From Ectocarpus siliculosus (taxonomy: Eukaryota > Sar > Phaeophyceae > Ectocarpales > Ectocarpaceae): a DNA stretch of 12,843 bases. The stretch is taken from NCBI GenBank assembly GCA_000310025.1, contig FN649731.1:3311093-3323935 (forward strand). The letters run 5' to 3'. The translations under genes and the position numbers were made by a program. The notes under the pieces are model-generated. The model ran no database searches, was not told the origin of the DNA, and saw only the letters and a program-made list of their open reading frames with translations. Shown here piece by piece: positions 9,601 to 12,843 of this stretch. Numbering within the stretch: the stretch's first letter is position 1; every line of letters starts with the position of its first letter.

Positions 9601-12600
9601 AAAGACATCACCAGGTGCCAGACCGACTCCTCACCTTGGCGAAGTGGGGAAGCGTTCTCCGCTTGAACCCGTACGGGATTCGCTGCCCTTCCACGTTCTG
9701 CTGCCCCACGCAGGCCAGAATCTGCGAGATGTTGATGAAGGAACCCTTGGAGCCGGCGTCTGCCATCGCCTTCACGGCGTTACGCTCGTTGAGACTCACC
9801 TGGGCGGAGGTGCCGGACTCGTCTCGAGCCGTGTTCAGCACCTTTTTTTTTTTTTTCGATAGCGCCAAGATAAGGAGAAAAAACGAACAATGGGGAGCAG
9901 GAATGCCGATGAATCCAATCTGTCCGACTACTCGAGTCAAGCGAATGATTTTCAATCATCCCCAAGGAACCGAATCAATCTGACAAATCGTACCAACCTG
10001 TTGAATTTAATGAATCCGAAGAAATCTGATGAATCGAGTCAAACCTTACGAGTCAAATGAACGCCTGGAAAATCGAACCAAGCCAACCAATCGAGCCAAG
10101 ATAGCCACCAGAAACAATGGCACCTACTCAATTTACCGTGATAGTTCCAGGCTGCAGCCTGGTCATACCTTGTTAATGCTGGATTCTAGACTCTCCATCA
10201 TACTCTTGCCGGGCTGCATGGTGAGCTCTCCCTTCTGACCTTGCTCCACCAGCGACTGCACGTTCCTGATAAAACGTAGGGGCGAGAGGTAAGAGTCAGG
10301 ACACATGGAGCTCTCTCTCCTGCCTGAATCTCCAAAGATGAGATGCCCTTGCGACCAAAGGAACTCAAAAACATGAAGCAGATAACAACCAAGCCCTCCA
10401 TTCGGACATGACACGAAACCATTCGGACATGACACGAAACAACACCGGGCTGAGAAACACCTCGCGGGAAGAAGGGTGAGCGCTTGTCCAGAAGCGTTGG
10501 TTTGAAAAGCTCCTATTCAAAAACAATAGATGGGAACATTCGAGCGTGTCGCAATACAAGCGAAACACATACTTCCCATCTATGCTACCCTTCTATCTGG
10601 GGAGTCCGCAGACTAGTCGCAGACTAGAAATGACGTTCGCGTTTAGTTCTCGGTACTGCAAGACGAGAGCTTTTGTGCTCATTGTCTCGCGCCTTTGTCA
10701 TTTGATCTGCCGGTTACATAGCGCGGTCGGTGCTGATCAATCAAATAATCAGACGTTTGGTCGACATCGCGATTTTGGTTGGCTTGTGCTTGTGCACAGC
10801 GCCTTGGAGGTCTTGGTTAGACTAGTTTTTCTTTTGACTTTTTGGCACTGCTCAGGATCCAAGCCGTCATACGTAGATTTTCTTTGAGTTTTTGGATCTA
10901 ACTATATTCAGGATCCAAACCATCATGCCGCCAACGAACGCGCCTCTTGGCCGTGTCGATGATGCCCCCGATGGTCATGATCGTCTCCGTGTCTGCCACC
11001 GTGTCCGCCACCCCGATGCTGAACGAAGTCACCACCAGCCAGTTGTTCACCAGCTTCTGGATCTGCAATTGGCACAGCACGTTGTGTTCGTTCGCTGCGT
11101 AAAACAGCAACACACACATCTTTTCGCGTCTTTATACTGTAGGCAGAATTTCTCGAAGCCCTGCTTCGATCTCGCGGAGTTGGACATACGTCTCACCCCC
11201 CCCCCCCCCCCCGCCAAAACAAGTAAAATACATAAAAATAAGACTCGATATAAGTCCAATATCCAGCCCTTTTTTCTCCGACTCACCGCAAAGGCCTAAA
11301 CACATCCCCTTGGACAGCAGTTGGTACAGCAGTATTATCTCGAGAGTACAAGGCCTCTCTGTGATTGTGTATAAAAAAAAAAATACAACTTTGGATAGTA
11401 CTGAATACACAAATGTTCACCATGTTCATGAAGAGGCGGGTAACGTCCCAGCCCTTCTCCAGCCACGAGACGTGGATCAGTCCCTGAGCGCCGCTTCCCA
11501 CCGTCTTCTTGTCGATGTTGCCCATCATCAGCTCTCCCTCGTGGATCAACACCTAAAGAAATCAGCAAGCACCGTTTTACGAGAGAGCGGCCTTGAAAAT
11601 GGGGGACTGGAGATACAGCAGTCGAAGTGCCAAGCACGCCATGCTCGTTCCATTGGTCGGCGGGGCCATGTGTAAGGGGAGGGGCAGAGAAAACCAATAA
11701 GAAAATACAAAATAGATTACTTGACGAAGCCCCCAAGGATATTCCAGACGTTCACAAAACAAACACGCTCAAAGACAACACAAAGTTCCTTGGGCGGTAT
11801 ACCCCCCCCCCCCTCCGCTTTACCAACATCCTGCACCGTCACTCACGGTGCCTACCTCCACAATTCGATCTTGACATCTATGTGAATAGAAGAACTCTGA
11901 CGACGGGTTACACAGATCATGTACGCGTGTATCATCACCACAACGTCTGCCGGTTAAATCTCTCGAGCACTGCAGGTCGTTGGCAACAACTGCAACCCCG
12001 TTTCGGCAGAGCTATGTTGTACCCATGCCATGCCACGCCATGCCATGCCTACCTTCGTGTCGGAGTTGTTGAGAGGGTTGGCGCCCTTCGGATGCCCGTT
12101 CGCCGAAGTCTCCAAGTTGACCTGGGCAAACAAAAGCACGAGAACAAATCGACCGCACGCTCTTCGATGAGAATTATTGCGGAAAAGAGAAGAATCAATC
12201 AAGTGCCCATGGACACAGAAGGCTTCGCCGTTCCACATGGGCTAAAGGTTATTCCGCATGACAGAGAGAGAGGGACTGATCCACCACTCGAGGCACTCAA
12301 CAAGTGCCCCACCCCAAACCAAAAACAGAACAGGGTGTTTCCCAACAATAGCAGCAGCAGCAGCAGCAGCAGCCCCAACAGCTACACTGCTGAAAATGTA
12401 GAATCCCCCCCCCCCCTCCCACTTTTCCAGTCCGCGAGCCGTGCACCTTCGGGCAGATGAGGCTGAACAGCTGCTTCCCCGTCCACAGCGGTTTCGGTTT
12501 CAGGATCGCCGGGGCGGGTACCTTCCCGTCCCACGTCTCCACCCACATGAGCAGGTTCATGAGGAGATCTCTCTCCACAAAGGTGTCCCGCTTGGTCATC

Positions 12601-12623
12601 TTGCAGACGCCCAGTAGGGAATC
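463..12623 (-). CDS. RPB1: RNA polymerase II largest subunit (RPB1), partial, 19 exons
   Basis: Catalytic largest subunit of nuclear DNA-directed RNA polymerase II, which makes mRNA. Seen: 19 exons (12447-12623, 12053-12121, 11421-11552, 10944-11062, 10169-10265, 9635-9841, 9047-9112, 8377-8529, 7573-7749, 6659-6799, 6126-6323, 5496-5603, 4748-4990, 4237-4400, 3429-3576, 2783-2938, 1689-1906, 887-1124, 463-659) join in frame into about 1002 residues with no stop. Boundaries were chosen by splice consensus plus gap-free agreement with recalled human and yeast RPB1. Key motifs: [12 protein letters not shown] (bridge helix), [16 protein letters not shown] (trigger loop), [11 protein letters not shown] (jaw), DGSYVNYRH and [11 protein letters not shown] (C-terminal core). 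RPB1 rather than RPA1 or RPC1 is supported by near-identity to Pol II around the trigger loop and in [16 protein letters not shown]. Both ends are missing: the N-terminal clamp with the Mg-binding aspartates lies to the right, the CTD to the left. Introns are 227-876 nt; 15 of 18 are phase 0 and three are phase 2. Three donors are GC. No promoter or polyadenylation site is in the window. Confidence 0.97.
660..886 (-). other. RPB1: Intron 18 (GC-AG)
   Basis: 227 nt, the shortest complete intron. GC donor and AACAG acceptor. It holds a short ACA repeat (846-865) and a sense C11 run (696-706) about 36 nt upstream of the acceptor. Confidence 0.85.
887..1124 (-). CDS. RPB1: RPB1 exon 18 (C-terminal core), GC donor
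   Basis: 238 nt, phase 2 in and phase 0 out. [20 protein letters not shown], then [36 protein letters not shown] and [10 protein letters not shown]. This is the highly conserved end of the core, next to the clamp. Acceptor TATCGCAG|A. The donor is CAG|GCGAGT, a GC donor; joining to exon 19 gives GQ-FANLGTG, the same length as human GQLAPAGTG, so the GC site is well supported. Confidence 0.97.
1190..1280. repeat. AGC microsatellite followed by GACAGAAA-type repeat
   Basis: About 17 AGC units (1190-1242) run into three to four copies of an 8-bp AGAAAGAC motif (1243-1275), inside intron 17. In the sense strand this reads (GCT)n. It can be read as poly-Ser, poly-Ala or poly-Gln, but it is intronic. 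Confidence 0.95.
1445..1655. repeat. Two-copy direct repeat in intron 17, about 150 bp apart
   Basis: A segment at 1445-1492 (GACAACCCC, then CATTGAGACA, then GCGACA, ending ACAACGC) recurs diverged at 1596-1652. Copies are about 151 bp apart with weaker similarity between them, suggesting an old tandem duplication. No exon sequence is included. Confidence 0.75.
1689..1906 (-). CDS. RPB1: RPB1 exon 17 (cleft)
   Basis: 218 nt, phase 0 in and phase 2 out. [13 protein letters not shown], then [32 protein letters not shown] and [24 protein letters not shown] and VLGIEAxR are RPB1 signatures near the end of the catalytic core. Acceptor CCCTTCAG|GTG; donor TTCCG|GTGAGA. The split codon CG|A gives Arg with exon 18. 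The acceptor and its upstream intron are tandemly repeated. Confidence 0.97.
1905..2095 (-). repeat. Tandem copies of the exon 17 3' splice site
   Basis: Two nearly identical units (about 85 and 81 bp) run from the true acceptor into intron 16, and a third begins at 2071. Each carries the CTTTC-CAG|G acceptor core (true CAG 1907-1909; copies 1992-1994 and 2073-2075). Exon sequence beyond the first G is not shared. Confidence 0.92.
2096..2617 (-). other. RPB1: Remainder of intron 16
   Basis: The middle of the longest complete intron (876 nt in total). I see no exon, no repeat and no transposon terminus here. Confidence 0.6.
2618..2773. repeat. Degenerate trinucleotide tract (ACA/GCA/CAG/CAC)
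   Basis: About 150 nt of interrupted trinucleotides at the donor end of intron 16, starting about 10 nt after the exon 16 donor in the sense strand. Pure stretches include CAG and CACCAG runs. Frames through it look like poly-Thr, poly-Ala or poly-Val and are not coding. Confidence 0.9.
2783..2938 (-). CDS. RPB1: RPB1 exon 16 (jaw to cleft)
   Basis: 52 codons, phase 0. [13 protein letters not shown], an acidic insert ([14 protein letters not shown]), then [18 protein letters not shown] and ISK. It aligns with human LRIRI and the IESNMLTDMTLQGIEQISK segment. Acceptor TTGTGTCTCAG|GTG; donor AAG|GTGGGC. Degenerate copies of its first 20-25 nt lie in the upstream intron. Confidence 0.96.
2939..3195 (-). 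repeat. About 80-bp tandem repeat carrying exon 16 head copies
   Basis: Three diverged units follow the true acceptor, each with a GCGATCGATT-like core and an A/C-rich arm. Exon 16 head plus acceptor (CCGCAACACCTGAGACAC on the plus strand) recurs best at 3168-3186 (CGTAACGCCTGAGACAC), with acceptor CTG at 3178-3180. The copy near 3090 has a damaged AG and the one near 3014 has lost it. Confidence 0.85.
3429..3576 (-). CDS. RPB1: RPB1 exon 15 (jaw)
   Basis: 148 nt, phase 2 in and phase 0 out. [19 protein letters not shown], then [11 protein letters not shown] and [13 protein letters not shown], matching PWLLRVELDR and the NDDNAEKL of human RPB1. Acceptor CGCCGTCAG|A was chosen because it is the only one that restores the split Arg codon; donor TTG|GTGAGA. 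Confidence 0.95.
3577..4236 (-). other. RPB1: Intron 14
   Basis: 660 nt, phase 2. Its 3' end (3597-3660) resembles the repeat unit in intron 15: both have a GATATTGG core, TTA/TAACA and A/C-rich arms. A weak duplication of GCGCTAAATTAGCT-like sequence lies at 4141-4215. No coding signal. Confidence 0.6.
4237..4400 (-). CDS. RPB1: RPB1 exon 14 (jaw)
   Basis: 164 nt, phase 0 in and phase 2 out. [18 protein letters not shown], then [17 protein letters not shown], then an acidic [10 protein letters not shown] stretch. The [10 protein letters not shown] motif is shared with the yeast jaw. Acceptor TTGCAACCAG|GTG; donor GACAG|GTACTG. The codon AG|A (Arg) is completed by exon 15. Confidence 0.96.
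4401..4747 (-). other. RPB1: Intron 13
   Basis: 347 nt. It holds only a short GGCTAA-type repeat (4477-4497) and a CT-rich patch (4603-4626). Confidence 0.6.
4748..4990 (-). CDS. RPB1: RPB1 exon 13 (trigger loop)
   Basis: 81 codons, phase 0, the largest exon here. [18 protein letters not shown], then [20 protein letters not shown] and [15 protein letters not shown], then [11 protein letters not shown]. It carries the trigger loop that closes on the incoming NTP; the QMTLNTFH residues (Gln, Leu, Asn, His contacts) are intact. Two oddities against the usual HPGEMVG and GEPATQ: CG for VG, and Ile in place of Ala before TQM. Acceptor AATCGTCAG|GTT; donor CGG|GTGAGT. Confidence 0.98.
5012..5330. 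repeat. Three-copy 100-113 bp tandem repeat in intron 12
   Basis: Units share GGTGGCGG, then CACATAGCAC, a GACGG segment, and later CGAGTTT then CCAGGCTTGACCGG. The CACAYAGCAC anchor falls at 5049, 5149 and 5262. A G11 run (5012-5022; C-run in sense) sits 21 nt upstream of the exon 13 acceptor. Confidence 0.88.
5496..5603 (-). CDS. RPB1: RPB1 exon 12 (foot to cleft)
   Basis: 36 codons, phase 0: [36 protein letters not shown]. It aligns to human [20 protein letters not shown] and the GEIESKF that precedes HPGEM. Acceptor GCGGCAG|GTT; donor AAG|GTATCT. The reading frame stays open through the whole of the following 505-nt intron. Confidence 0.96.
5604..6125 (-). other. RPB1: Intron 11
   Basis: 522 nt. 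It holds a short TA tract (5922-5936) and A-rich runs (6048-6067). Near its 3' end (5612-5665) is a CATAACAGGCGATATCATTC segment weakly like the cores in introns 14 and 15. No coding signal. Confidence 0.6.
6126..6323 (-). CDS. RPB1: RPB1 exon 11 (foot)
   Basis: 66 codons, phase 0. [18 protein letters not shown], then [31 protein letters not shown] and NATMLFKIL, matching the family NLLRMIWNAQKIFHI and QENATLLFNI segments. Acceptor CTCTCCATAG|GTG; donor CTG|GTGAGC. A 12-base C-run (sense) ends 14 nt upstream of the acceptor. Confidence 0.97.
6324..6556 (-). other. RPB1: Remainder of intron 10
   Basis: G-rich on the plus strand. A 12-base G-run (6338-6349) reads as a C-run 14 nt before the exon 11 acceptor. 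Nothing else recognised. Confidence 0.6.
6557..6654. repeat. (CT)35 microsatellite and C14 run at the exon 10 donor
   Basis: Thirty-five perfect CT units (6557-6626) are separated by a short C/T-rich stretch from 14 C residues (6641-6654). In the sense strand the donor GTGAGG leads directly into the G-run and then GA repeats. Confidence 0.96.
6659..6799 (-). CDS. RPB1: RPB1 exon 10 (foot)
   Basis: 47 codons, phase 0: [37 protein letters not shown] and GATPVAQ. It corresponds to the human [20 protein letters not shown] helix. Acceptor ACCTGAAAACAG|GTG. Donor CAG|GTGAGG runs straight into 14 G residues and then a 35-unit GA tract in the sense strand. Four degenerate copies of its head lie upstream in intron 9. 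Confidence 0.95.
6748..7258 (-). repeat. Tandem exon 10 head copies in intron 9
   Basis: The first about 50 nt of exon 10 plus the preceding acceptor recur four more times. True acceptor CTG (plus strand) is at 6800-6802; copies are at 6895-6897, 6988-6990, 7074-7076 and 7256-7258. Spacing is 95, 93, 86 and 182 (two units). Translations keep the exon's flavour: VVDEAK then ELADEL in the exon, [33 protein letters not shown], and VVDEAKRRV followed after a frameshift by STELADKL. Confidence 0.93.
7259..7572 (-). other. RPB1: Donor half of intron 9
   Basis: The sense-strand 5' part of intron 9. No repeat or exon found. Confidence 0.6.
7573..7749 (-). CDS. RPB1: RPB1 exon 9 (start of foot)
   Basis: 59 codons, phase 0. 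[20 protein letters not shown] and [18 protein letters not shown] end at RYLTRE. The YGEDG motif is the RPB1 hallmark after the bridge helix; the rest opens the foot domain, which is divergent as expected. Acceptor TTGAAACAG|GTG. Donor GAG|GTTAGC is a weak site with T at intron position 3. Confidence 0.95.
7750..8376 (-). other. RPB1: Intron 8
   Basis: 627 nt. The middle (7945-8100) holds loosely repeated ACCCTCT/CTCTNACATCG-type motifs that look like a decayed short-period satellite. No coding signal. Confidence 0.55.
8377..8529 (-). CDS. RPB1: RPB1 exon 8 (bridge helix)
   Basis: 51 codons, phase 0. [20 protein letters not shown] then [20 protein letters not shown] and [11 protein letters not shown]: the bridge helix that spans the active-site cleft and moves during translocation, practically identical across eukaryotes. 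Acceptor GTGTCTTTCCAG|GAG; donor CAG|GTAAAA. Degenerate copies of its first 25-30 nt with their acceptor lie in the preceding intron. Confidence 0.98.
8500..8950 (-). repeat. Tandem exon 8 (bridge helix) head copies in intron 7
   Basis: The exon 8 head with acceptor (TTTCCAG|GAGTTTTTCTTC) recurs as TATTCAG|GAGTTCTCCTTC (CTG at 8627-8629) and AATTCCAG|GACTTTTTTTCC (8733-8735), with a weaker copy ATTCAAG|AATTGTTC near 8887. Translations run FQEFFFHAM (real), IQEFSFHAL, a PGLFFPHVF-like form and IQELFCFFL. Units are about 97-106 nt. Confidence 0.9.
9047..9112 (-). CDS. RPB1: RPB1 exon 7 (microexon, GC donor)
   Basis: A 66-nt exon, phase 0, 22 residues: [16 protein letters not shown] then RGLSPQ. 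It matches the human [22 protein letters not shown] at every position of the core, so the assignment is firm despite its size. Acceptor GGCGACAG|GAC. The donor is CAG|GCAAGT, a GC donor with otherwise perfect consensus; using the GT four bases further in would break the frame into exon 8. Confidence 0.96.
9113..9634 (-). other. RPB1: Intron 6
   Basis: 522 nt. A sense C12 run (9162-9173) lies 49 nt upstream of the exon 7 acceptor, and there is a small AGAGGATC duplication near 9301-9320. Nothing else recognised. Confidence 0.6.
9635..9841 (-). CDS. RPB1: RPB1 exon 6 (funnel to bridge approach)
   Basis: 69 codons, phase 0: [14 protein letters not shown], then [31 protein letters not shown] and RRTLPHFAK. 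This is one of the most conserved parts of the funnel; in animals and yeast it lies near the alpha-amanitin contact zone. Donor AAG|GTGAGG. The acceptor is very odd: 14 A residues run straight into the AG (plus-strand T-run 9843-9856), so no pyrimidine tract touches it. An in-exon CAG|GTGAGT-like sequence at about codon 14 looks like a cryptic donor. Confidence 0.96.
9902..10105. repeat. Degenerate AATCGAGTCAA-type repeat in intron 5
   Basis: About 200 nt in which variants of GAATC, AATCGARYCAA and AATCTG recur every 10-30 nt. It looks like a decayed short satellite with no fixed register. It is unlike the surrounding exons. Confidence 0.6.
10169..10265 (-). CDS. RPB1: RPB1 exon 5 (funnel)
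   Basis: 97 nt, phase 2 in and phase 0 out. One G completes an Arg codon, then [19 protein letters not shown] and [13 protein letters not shown] follow. This corresponds to the second funnel helix and its PG turn in human RPB1 (ELEPTPGNTLRQTFE region). Acceptor TTTTATCAG|G; donor AAG|GTATGA. Conservation is moderate, as is usual for this surface, but spacing is exact. Confidence 0.9.
10399..10440. repeat. Perfect 21-bp tandem duplication
   Basis: CATTCGGACATGACACGAAAC occurs twice back to back inside intron 4. Its identity implies a recent event. An 11-bp direct duplication (CGCAGACTAG) also lies at 10607-10627. Confidence 0.97.
10441..10830 (-). other. RPB1: Middle of intron 4
   Basis: A possible short hairpin, GATGGGAA (10529-10536) with TTCCCATC (10573-10580). 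Otherwise nothing recognised. Confidence 0.5.
10831..10920. repeat. 56-bp two-copy repeat next to the exon 4 donor
   Basis: CTCAGGATCCAAGCCGTCAT (from 10851) recurs as TTCAGGATCCAAACCATCAT (from 10907), and the upstream CTTTTGACTTTTTGG also repeats. The repeat ends about 20 nt from the GC donor of exon 4. Confidence 0.88.
10944..11062 (-). CDS. RPB1: RPB1 exon 4 (funnel helices), GC donor
   Basis: 119 nt, phase 0 in and phase 2 out. It reads [20 protein letters not shown], then [19 protein letters not shown], the start of the funnel. The only donor that joins exon 5 in frame and keeps the family spacing is AAGAG|GCGCGT, a GC donor. The nearby GT at GGCGC|GTTCGT would need a different acceptor and would delete two residues against human RPB1. 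The exon is certain; the exact 3' boundary is less so. Confidence 0.9.
11063..11420 (-). other. RPB1: Intron 3
   Basis: 358 nt with a 17-base C-run on the plus strand (11196-11212, G-run in sense) and an A-run near 11375. No coding signal. Confidence 0.6.
11421..11552 (-). CDS. RPB1: RPB1 exon 3 (pore domain end)
   Basis: 44 codons, phase 0: [19 protein letters not shown], then [21 protein letters not shown]. It aligns without gaps to the human segment ending RLFYSN, so the next exon joins at IQK with no length change. Acceptor TTTCTTTAG|GTG; donor ATG|GTGAAC. It ends the pore domain and leads into the funnel. Confidence 0.95.
11553..12052 (-). other. RPB1: Intron 2
   Basis: 500 nt. It holds a C12 run (11802-11813) and CATGC repeats at its donor end (12024-12049). 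No coding signal. Confidence 0.6.
12053..12121 (-). CDS. RPB1: RPB1 exon 2 (variable pore loop)
   Basis: A 69-nt microexon, phase 0, 23 residues from [13 protein letters not shown] to NNSDTK. It fills the variable loop between the KPLWTGKQ segment and the HEGELMMG segment; its end matches the GDTK of the human loop. Boundaries: TTTGCCCAG|GTC and ACGAAG|GTAGGC. This is the least conserved exon in the window. It is supported mainly by the end match, good splice sites and frame continuity. Confidence 0.82.
12122..12446 (-). other. RPB1: Intron 1 with (AGC)8
   Basis: 325 nt. It holds eight AGC units (12350-12373) and a C12 run (12405-12416; G-run in sense, about 30 nt after the exon 1 donor). 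Confidence 0.7.
12447..12623 (-). CDS. RPB1: RPB1 exon 1 of window (pore domain)
   Basis: 59 codons, phase 0 at both ends. It reads [15 protein letters not shown], then [20 protein letters not shown], matching the pore-domain stretch of RPB1 that begins some tens of residues after the catalytic DFDGD loop. The acceptor is GCGACAG|GATTCC and the donor AAG|GTGCAC, a weak consensus. The missing upstream exon should end at the Gln of the family motif GIVQ-D. The acceptor is preceded by a C-run (12657-12671 read on the minus strand) rather than a U-rich tract. Confidence 0.94.
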
Positions 12624-12843
12624 CTGTCGCACCGAGTGGGGCACGCGGCGGCGATCGGGGGGGGGGGGGGGTTCCCCAAACCCCGGAAAAAATTGGGGGA
12701 GCTCCCCTAGTGAATTTTGAAAGGGCGACGACCGAGGGTACAACGCCCACAGCGGGAGCAGCAACAACAAACGCCAAGACAACCAATCGCGAGGGAAAGC
12801 AAAAACCATCCCAACCGGGGGGGAAAAAGAAAAAAAAAAAACC
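12624..12843 (-). other. RPB1: 3' end of the intron upstream of exon 1
   Basis: No exon ending in the family's GIVQ motif is present, so the whole stretch to the window edge is intron. A G15 run (12657-12671) reads as a C-tract 33 nt before the acceptor. Confidence 0.7.

Noticed and set aside
463-12623. Pol I (RPA1) or Pol III (RPC1) largest subunit
   Set aside because: Residues around the trigger loop, bridge helix, jaw [10 protein letters not shown] and [16 protein letters not shown] follow Pol II over the whole length.
463-12623. Pseudogene because of the many interruptions
   Set aside because: All interruptions are explained by introns with usable splice sites; the joined frame has no stop and catalytic motifs are intact.

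Overview
The window is eukaryotic nuclear DNA. It holds one recognisable gene, on the minus strand: the largest subunit of RNA polymerase II (RPB1/POLR2A). I could place 19 consecutive exons from 12623 down to 463. Joined, they give 3008 nt, about 1002 codons, with no stop codon. They align almost without gaps to the yeast and human proteins I remember, from just after the catalytic NADFDGD region (off the right edge), through pore, funnel, bridge helix, foot, trigger loop, jaw and clamp tail, into a Gly/Ala/Thr/Pro linker. The heptad CTD must lie off the left edge. No second gene, tRNA, rRNA, transposon gene or CRISPR array was found.

Organism: 18 complete introns (227-876 nt, mostly 300-700), small exons (66-243 nt), fairly high GC, long AGC/CAG and CT microsatellites and many poly-G/poly-C runs point to an intron-rich alga. 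A stramenopile such as a brown alga is my best guess from gene architecture, but it is not proven. The protein is clearly Pol II type and not Pol I or Pol III.

Layout in transcript order: 12624-12843 tail of an upstream intron; exons 1-3 (12623-11421) pore; exons 4-7 (11062-9047) funnel; exon 8 (8529-8377) bridge helix; exons 9-12 (7749-5496) foot and cleft; exon 13 (4990-4748) trigger loop; exons 14-16 (4400-2783) jaw; exons 17-18 (1906-887) cleft and clamp tail; exon 19 (659-463) linker before the CTD; 1-462 start of the next intron.

The unusual part is the introns. In introns 7, 9 and 15 degenerate tandem copies of the intron end plus the head of the downstream exon (3' splice site included) are stacked just upstream of the real exon. 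Intron 16 repeats the acceptor itself, and intron 19 repeats the exon tail plus the 5' splice site. Of the seven copies that keep a CAG at the acceptor position, six are displaced by distances that would break the frame, and the one frame-neutral copy contains a stop. Eleven of 19 exons start with GT, so many introns sit between two AGGT sites, and 15 of 18 complete introns are phase 0. Three of 19 donors are GC rather than GT. All five sense-strand poly-C runs whose following acceptor is in the window lie 14-49 nt upstream of it. Together these suggest a gene whose introns are being made or remodelled by tandem duplication across splice junctions.
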